Assembly: GCA_965656525.1 (NCBI GenBank) | Contig: CBFHKY010000004.1 | Span: 62,001-126,000, forward strand | Direction: 5' to 3' | DNA length: 64,000 nt | Source of the DNA: Pseudomaricurvus sp965656525 | Lineage (GTDB): Bacteria > Pseudomonadota > Gammaproteobacteria > Pseudomonadales > Cellvibrionaceae | Shown here: in pieces, positions 60,097 to 64,000 of the stretch | Layout of the letters: the number at the start of each line of letters is the position of its first letter | Numbering within the stretch: position 1 is the first letter of the stretch | Position numbers and translations under genes: made by a program | Notes under the pieces: model-generated | Told to the model about the DNA's origin: nothing | The model's input: the letters and a program-made list of their open reading frames with translations, nothing else | Database searches by the model: none

Positions 60097-61167
60097 TTAC
60101 GGCTTGAGTAAATACGATTCAAAAGCCTCAGATGTTGACTCCACGAAGCCAACCCCCTGCTTCACAAGAAACAACGCAGCAATACCGTTATCATTCGCAA
60201 GTTTCATCGCCGCCTCCTGTCCCATCACACTAAACGCCGTTGCTAGCGCGTCCGCATAGGCACACGATGCGTGCAAAACTGTTACTGAAGCTAAGTTATG
60301 ACGGACTGGAAAGCCCGTTCTAGGATCCAGTGTATGGCTGTAACGCACGCCATTTTCTTCAAAATAATTACGGTAATCCCCGGATGTTGCCATACCAATA
60401 TTGGTTAAACTAACAGCTCTTTGCACTGACTGGGATAAACCTGCTTGCGGTTTTTCTATGCCGATGCGCCATGGCTCTCCCCTTGGGCTATTGCCTGAAA
60501 GCCTCAGCTCTCCGCCAATTTCGACCATATGATCAAGATAGCCCTTTTCTATCAACAAAGCAGAGACTTTATCCACGGCATAGCCTTTTGCCACAGCGCT
60601 TAGATCCATGTTTACCGGCTTAGTTCTCAAGATACTAGAGGGGTTTGAACGCAATGTAATGGCACCCGAGTCAACATTTTGCAGCGTTGAATCAATAGTT
60701 TGCTGGCTAGGTACCGTATCATGGCTTTCCAAAGGGCCAAAGCCCCAAAGGTCAATAAGAGGTCTCAGCGTTATATCAAAAGCCCCGCCGCTTACATTAA
60801 AAACCTCCAGACTGATCTGCAGTACTTCTTTTAGAGGATCAGAGATCTCATGCCACTCGTTTAAAGGCGTTGACTGAAGTTGGTTAAGCTCTGAATTAAC
60901 AATGTAAGTCGACATTTGCTGGTTAATTTCTACCAGCAACGTGTCAACTGAAGTTGTCAGTATATCTTTCTCGGCAGGTGTCAGACGCCCCGTCTTGGCC
61001 AGTGTGACATGATAAGTTGTGCCCATCGTTGAACCGGCAAACTTGTGCGTCTGCGCGCGATCAATTGAGCCATCACAACCTACCAATATATAAATAAGCA
61101 GGGCATAAAAAGAAAAAGAGGCCAGCAAAGCTGACCTCTTTTGGATGGCGTTCCAACTCAAACACAT
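60097..61167 (-). CDS. apbE: FAD:protein FMN transferase ApbE (lipoprotein)
   Basis: 356 aa from ATG 61167 (TTG 61176 is possible). Lipobox LVGC at about residue 30 marks a lipoprotein exported to the periplasm. FAGSTMGTTYHVTL, SNLNQLQ-type region (NSELNQLQ), GGAFDITLRPLIDLWGFG, DLSAVAKGYAVDKV, EIGGELRLSG, and YSHTLDPRTGFPV are ApbE hallmarks. Transfers FMN from FAD to Thr of NqrB and NqrC. Starts just after nqrF. Confidence 0.95.
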   Translation of the reverse strand: MCLSWNAIQKRSALLASFSFYALLIYILVGCDGSIDRAQTHKFAGSTMGTTYHVTLAKTGRLTPAEKDILTTSVDTLLVEINQQMSTYIVNSELNQLQSTPLNEWHEISDPLKEVLQISLEVFNVSGGAFDITLRPLIDLWGFGPLESHDTVPSQQTIDSTLQNVDSGAITLRSNPSSILRTKPVNMDLSAVAKGYAVDKVSALLIEKGYLDHMVEIGGELRLSGNSPRGEPWRIGIEKPQAGLSQSVQRAVSLTNIGMATSGDYRNYFEENGVRYSHTLDPRTGFPVRHNLASVTVLHASCAYADALATAFSVMGQEAAMKLANDNGIAALFLVKQGVGFVESTSEAFESYLLKP

Positions 61168-61176
61168 AGCGAGCAA

Positions 61177-62400
61177 TTAGCCCCCAAAGTCATCCAGTAA
61201 GATGTTCTCATCCTCAACACCCAAGTCTTTGAGCATCTTGATTACAGCTGCTGTCATCATTGGAGGCCCACACATGTAGTACTCACAATCTTCAGGCGCT
61301 GGATGATCTTTCAGGTATTCGTCAAAAAGAACATTATGGATAAAGCCTGTCAGGCCATCCCAATTATCTTCTGGCTGAGGGTCTGACAGTGCCACATGCC
61401 ATTGAAAGTTTTCATTTTCGGCTTGTAGTTGGTCATACTCTTCTTGATAGAACATCTCTCGTAACGAGCGAGCACCATACCAAAATGACATTTTACGAGT
61501 GGAATTGATTCGCTTTAGCTGATCGAAAATATGAGAGCGCATTGGCGCCATACCCGCACCACCACCGACAAACACCATCTCAGCATCGGTATCTTTGGCA
61601 AAGAATTCACCAAAAGGACCATAAACCGTAATCGTGTCGCCAGGCTTCAAGCTAAATACGTATGAGGACATCTGACCAGCAGGAATACCTTGAGAACCTG
61701 GAGGCGGTGTTGCCACACGAATATTAAATTTCACCAAACCACGCTCTTCAGGGTAGTTTGCCATCGAGTAGGCACGAATCACAGGTTCATCGACTTTGGA
61801 TTCAATTTTAAAGAAACCAAAACGCTCCCAGTCACCGCGATATTCTTCTTCAATATCAAAATCGGCGTATTTGACATGATGCGCAGGGGCTTCCAACTGA
61901 ACGTAACCACCTGCACGGAAATCAACGTTCTCACCTTCAGGCAGCTTTAATGTCAGCTCTTTAATGAAAGTTGCAACGTTAGGGTTAGACTCAACCGTGC
62001 ACTCCCACTGCTTAACACCAAACACCTCTTCAGGAACTTCAATCTGCATATCCTGCTTAACAGGAACCTGACAAGAAAGCCTCCAACCTTCAGCAGCATC
62101 ACGCTTAGTAAAGTGGCCTTCTTCTGTAGGCAACATCGAGCCACCACCACTTTGAACTTGGCACTTACACTGAGCACAGCTACCGCCACCACCACAAGCA
62201 GATGGCAGAAACAAACCGCCCTCTGCCAGTGTTTGCAACAACTTTCCGCCTGCAGGAACCGTGAGTGTTTTCTCACCATTAATTTCAATATTAACGTCAC
62301 CACTACTCACCAGCTTAGCACGAGCGCTGAGAATCACAGCTACAAGCGCCAGCACAATGCCGGTGAACATTACGACACCTAATACGATTGTCATATCCAT
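61177..62400 (-). CDS. nqrF: Na+-NQR subunit F
   Basis: NADH-oxidising subunit of the Na+-translocating NADH:quinone reductase. 407 aa. N-terminal membrane span (residues 4-25), [2Fe-2S] domain with SACGGGGSCAQCKC and RLSCQ, FAD/NADH reductase domain with RAYSMANYPEE, GPFGEFFAKD, FVGGGAGMAPMRS and the C-terminal MCGPPMM. ATG 62400 with GGAG 10 nt upstream; an upstream extension in frame overlaps nqrE and is unlikely. Confidence 0.96.
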   Translation of the reverse strand: MDMTIVLGVVMFTGIVLALVAVILSARAKLVSSGDVNIEINGEKTLTVPAGGKLLQTLAEGGLFLPSACGGGGSCAQCKCQVQSGGGSMLPTEEGHFTKRDAAEGWRLSCQVPVKQDMQIEVPEEVFGVKQWECTVESNPNVATFIKELTLKLPEGENVDFRAGGYVQLEAPAHHVKYADFDIEEEYRGDWERFGFFKIESKVDEPVIRAYSMANYPEERGLVKFNIRVATPPPGSQGIPAGQMSSYVFSLKPGDTITVYGPFGEFFAKDTDAEMVFVGGGAGMAPMRSHIFDQLKRINSTRKMSFWYGARSLREMFYQEEYDQLQAENENFQWHVALSDPQPEDNWDGLTGFIHNVLFDEYLKDHPAPEDCEYYMCGPPMMTAAVIKMLKDLGVEDENILLDDFGG

Positions 62401-62419
62401 TCTTTGCAATACTCCGCAG

Positions 62420-63028
62420 TTACAGGTCAATGCCGCCGAAGGACATGAACCCTAGTGACATCAGACCAACAGTAATGAAAGTAATACCCAAACCTTGCAG
62501 GCCTGCAGGTACATCACTGTACTTCATTTTTTCTCGGATTCCGGCCAAAGCAGTAATAGCAAGAGCCCAGCCCACACCTGAACCCACACCAAACACAGCT
62601 GATTCCGCTAAGTTGTAGTCACGCTCCACCATGAACAGAGAGGCACCCATAATGGCGCAGTTCACAGTAATCAGTGGCAAGAAAACACCCAAAGCGTTGT
62701 AGAGTGCTGGCACATACTTATCAAGCACCATTTCTAAGATTTGAACGATGGCTGCAATAACACCAATGTAGGTAATCAAACCTAAAAAGCTCAAATCCAC
62801 ATCAGGGAGACCAGCCCAAGCCAGAGCACCATCTGCAAGTAAATAAGTATAGAGCAAGTTGTTTACAGGAACCGTGATCCCCAAAACCACAACAACGGCG
62901 ATACCCAATCCTAGTGCAGCATCGACTTTCTTAGAGATGGCCAAGAAAGTACACATCCCCAAGAAGAAAGCCAAAGCCATGTTTTCAATAAAAATTGCCC
63001 GAATAAAAAGGCTTAAAAAATGTTCCAT
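62420..63028 (-). CDS. nqrE: Na+-NQR subunit E
   Basis: 202 aa with six membrane segments. MEHFLSLFIRAIFIENMALAFFLGMCTFLA carries the Cys that with NqrD holds the intramembrane iron centre; VNCAIMGASLFMVERDYNLAESAVFGVGSGVGWALAI is typical. AAGGAGG 7 nt before the ATG. 3 bp after nqrD. Confidence 0.96.
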   Translation of the reverse strand: MEHFLSLFIRAIFIENMALAFFLGMCTFLAISKKVDAALGLGIAVVVVLGITVPVNNLLYTYLLADGALAWAGLPDVDLSFLGLITYIGVIAAIVQILEMVLDKYVPALYNALGVFLPLITVNCAIMGASLFMVERDYNLAESAVFGVGSGVGWALAITALAGIREKMKYSDVPAGLQGLGITFITVGLMSLGFMSFGGIDL

Positions 63029-63031
63029 GGT

Positions 63032-63685
63032 TTAAGCCTCCTTCGCAGTGTTAGGGCAGATTTTAAATTCGTTTTCTTCAATCTGGTCGGTCTTCCAAGA
63101 GCGCAAACCCCAGATGATCAACCCGATCAAGAAGAAAGCGCTAGGGGGCAGCAGCAGCAGACCGTTAGAGACATACCAACCGCCGTCAGTCACCAATGGG
63201 AGAATTTCGTAACCCATCAACTTACCAGAACCAAATAGCTCACGAGTGAACCCCAAAACGATCAGTAAAGCACTGTAGCCCAGTCCGTTGCCAATCCCGT
63301 CCATAAAGCTTGGCAGTGGCGGGTTCTTCATAGCGAAGGCCTCAGCACGCCCCATCACAATACAGTTAGTAATGATAAGACCTACAAAGACTGAAAGCTG
63401 CTTACTGATATCGAAGAAATACGCCTTCAGAACTTGATCAACCACAATCACCAAAGAAGCGATAATCGTCATCTGAATGATGATTCGAATGCTACCCGGA
63501 GCGTAGTTCCTAACCAAAGATACGAATAAATTCGAGAACGCGGTTACTAGAGTTAAGGCAATACACATAACCAGAGTCACTTTCAGTGAACTGGTTACCG
63601 CCAAAGCCGAACAGATACCTAGGATCTGCAAAGCAATGGGGTTGTTTTCCAATATTGGTTTAAGCAAAAGTTCTTTAAACTTCAT
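63032..63685 (-). CDS. nqrD: Na+-NQR subunit D
   Basis: 217 aa with six membrane segments. LLKPILENNPIALQILGICSALAVT and LIITNCIVMGRAEAFAMKNPPLPSFMDGIGNGLGYSALLI are the paired signature repeats shared with NqrE, each with a Cys for the membrane iron centre. GGGAGG 7 nt before the ATG. 2 bp after nqrC. Confidence 0.96.
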   Translation of the reverse strand: MKFKELLLKPILENNPIALQILGICSALAVTSSLKVTLVMCIALTLVTAFSNLFVSLVRNYAPGSIRIIIQMTIIASLVIVVDQVLKAYFFDISKQLSVFVGLIITNCIVMGRAEAFAMKNPPLPSFMDGIGNGLGYSALLIVLGFTRELFGSGKLMGYEILPLVTDGGWYVSNGLLLLPPSAFFLIGLIIWGLRSWKTDQIEENEFKICPNTAKEA

Positions 63686-63687
63686 GG

Positions 63688-64000
63688 TTAAGCCTCCCCA
63701 TTTTTCAGCTTGGTTAAAAATGTCTTATAGCCCTGTTCACCCAACCAAAAATGAACCAAGTTATCGACACCTTTACTGGTCAAGGTTGCGCCCGACAGAC
63801 CGTCAATCTTGTAATCGGAATCCGGTGGTGCGGTGCCTTTGATAACGGTTAAGCCGACCTCACCTGAGCTTGTGTAAGCTTTCTTGCCTTCCCAAATTTC
63901 TTTCCATTTTGGGTTATCCACTTCGCCACCTAGCCCAGGTGTCTCACCATGCTCATAAAAACCTAAGCCTTTGACGGTATTCAAATCAGACCCTAAAGCC
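63688..64000 (-). CDS. nqrC: Na+-NQR subunit C, C-terminal part (5' end outside window)
   Basis: 103 residues are visible, in frame to the right edge (reads ALGSDLNTVKGLGFYEHGETPGLGGEV). The FMN attachment threonine is in GLSGATLTSKGVD, the Ser-Gly-Ala-Thr motif used by ApbE. About the last 40 % of the usual protein. nqrA and nqrB should lie further right, outside the window. Confidence 0.95.
   Translation of the reverse strand, partial: ALGSDLNTVKGLGFYEHGETPGLGGEVDNPKWKEIWEGKKAYTSSGEVGLTVIKGTAPPDSDYKIDGLSGATLTSKGVDNLVHFWLGEQGYKTFLTKLKNGEA

Overview
The window is ordinary chromosomal DNA from a gammaproteobacterium, most likely a marine member of the broad Pseudomonadales/Oceanospirillales/Cellvibrionales group. 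This rests on gene order (mnmA-hflD-purB-roxA; divergent rluC/rne; rpmF-plsX-fabD-fabG-acpP-fabF without fabH; tmk/holB/pilZ/tatD; purL-mltF-tadA), a Pseudomonas-type iron-sulfur APS reductase convergent with cysB, ThrH and soluble transhydrogenase, and sodium bioenergetics (NhaD and Na+-NQR). There are 67 supported protein genes, one tRNA-Ser(UGA), several clear terminators, no rRNA, and no CRISPR array, insertion sequence or prophage. Two runs of N mark assembly gaps, so this is a draft scaffold or a metagenome-assembled genome.

Layout. 1-5.0 kb: mnmA (partial), hflD, purB (split by Ns), roxA and a small secretin-related exported protein. 5.1-11.1 kb: HAD phosphatase and rluC, divergent from rne, which has a 1.1-kb upstream region, then tRNA-Ser. 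11.6-13.3 kb: yccA and tusDCB. 13.4-15.7 kb (minus strand): yjbQ, rraA, a Rieske protein and an alpha/beta-hydrolase that lacks its nucleophile. 15.9-20.5 kb: pabB, thrH, cysH with a small CxxC protein, cysB. 20.7-28.2 kb (minus): 5'-nucleotidase, quinone oxidoreductase, D-cysteine desulfhydrase, a stand-alone yajC, a GAF-like/AraC regulator, bcp, mdh, dUTPase. 28.4-30.0 kb: PAP2 phosphatase and a glycosyltransferase. 30.0-41.4 kb (minus): the large yceD-rpmF-plsX-fabDG-acpP-fabF-pabC-mltG-tmk / holB-pilZ-tatD cluster, interrupted by rluA on the opposite strand. 41.5-49.8 kb: maf, an unknown basic protein, cnoX, a metallo-hydrolase, an unknown 93-aa protein, srmB, gpx, fklB, nhaD. 49.9-57.6 kb: purL, mltF, tadA, rlmA, a DUF1653 gene. 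57.8-64 kb: ferredoxin, sthA and nqrCDEF-apbE-nqrM, cut by the window edge within nqrC.

The genes fall into linked tasks. MnmA and TusBCD belong to one tRNA thiolation route. RNase E and its inhibitor RraA lie about 3 kb apart. PabB and PabC supply p-aminobenzoate. NqrC-F, ApbE (which flavinylates Nqr subunits) and NqrM (which installs its iron) form one respiratory Na+ pump, complemented by NhaD.

I found no convincing undescribed multigene system. The most useful leads are: both N-runs look like spurious gaps whose flanks should join directly; the alpha/beta-hydrolase has Gly where the catalytic Ser belongs and is coupled to a Rieske gene; a small CxxC protein is coupled to APS reductase; three perfect inverted repeats sit in the short fabG-acpP spacer; rluA splits tmk from holB; and two genes encode proteins I do not recognise.
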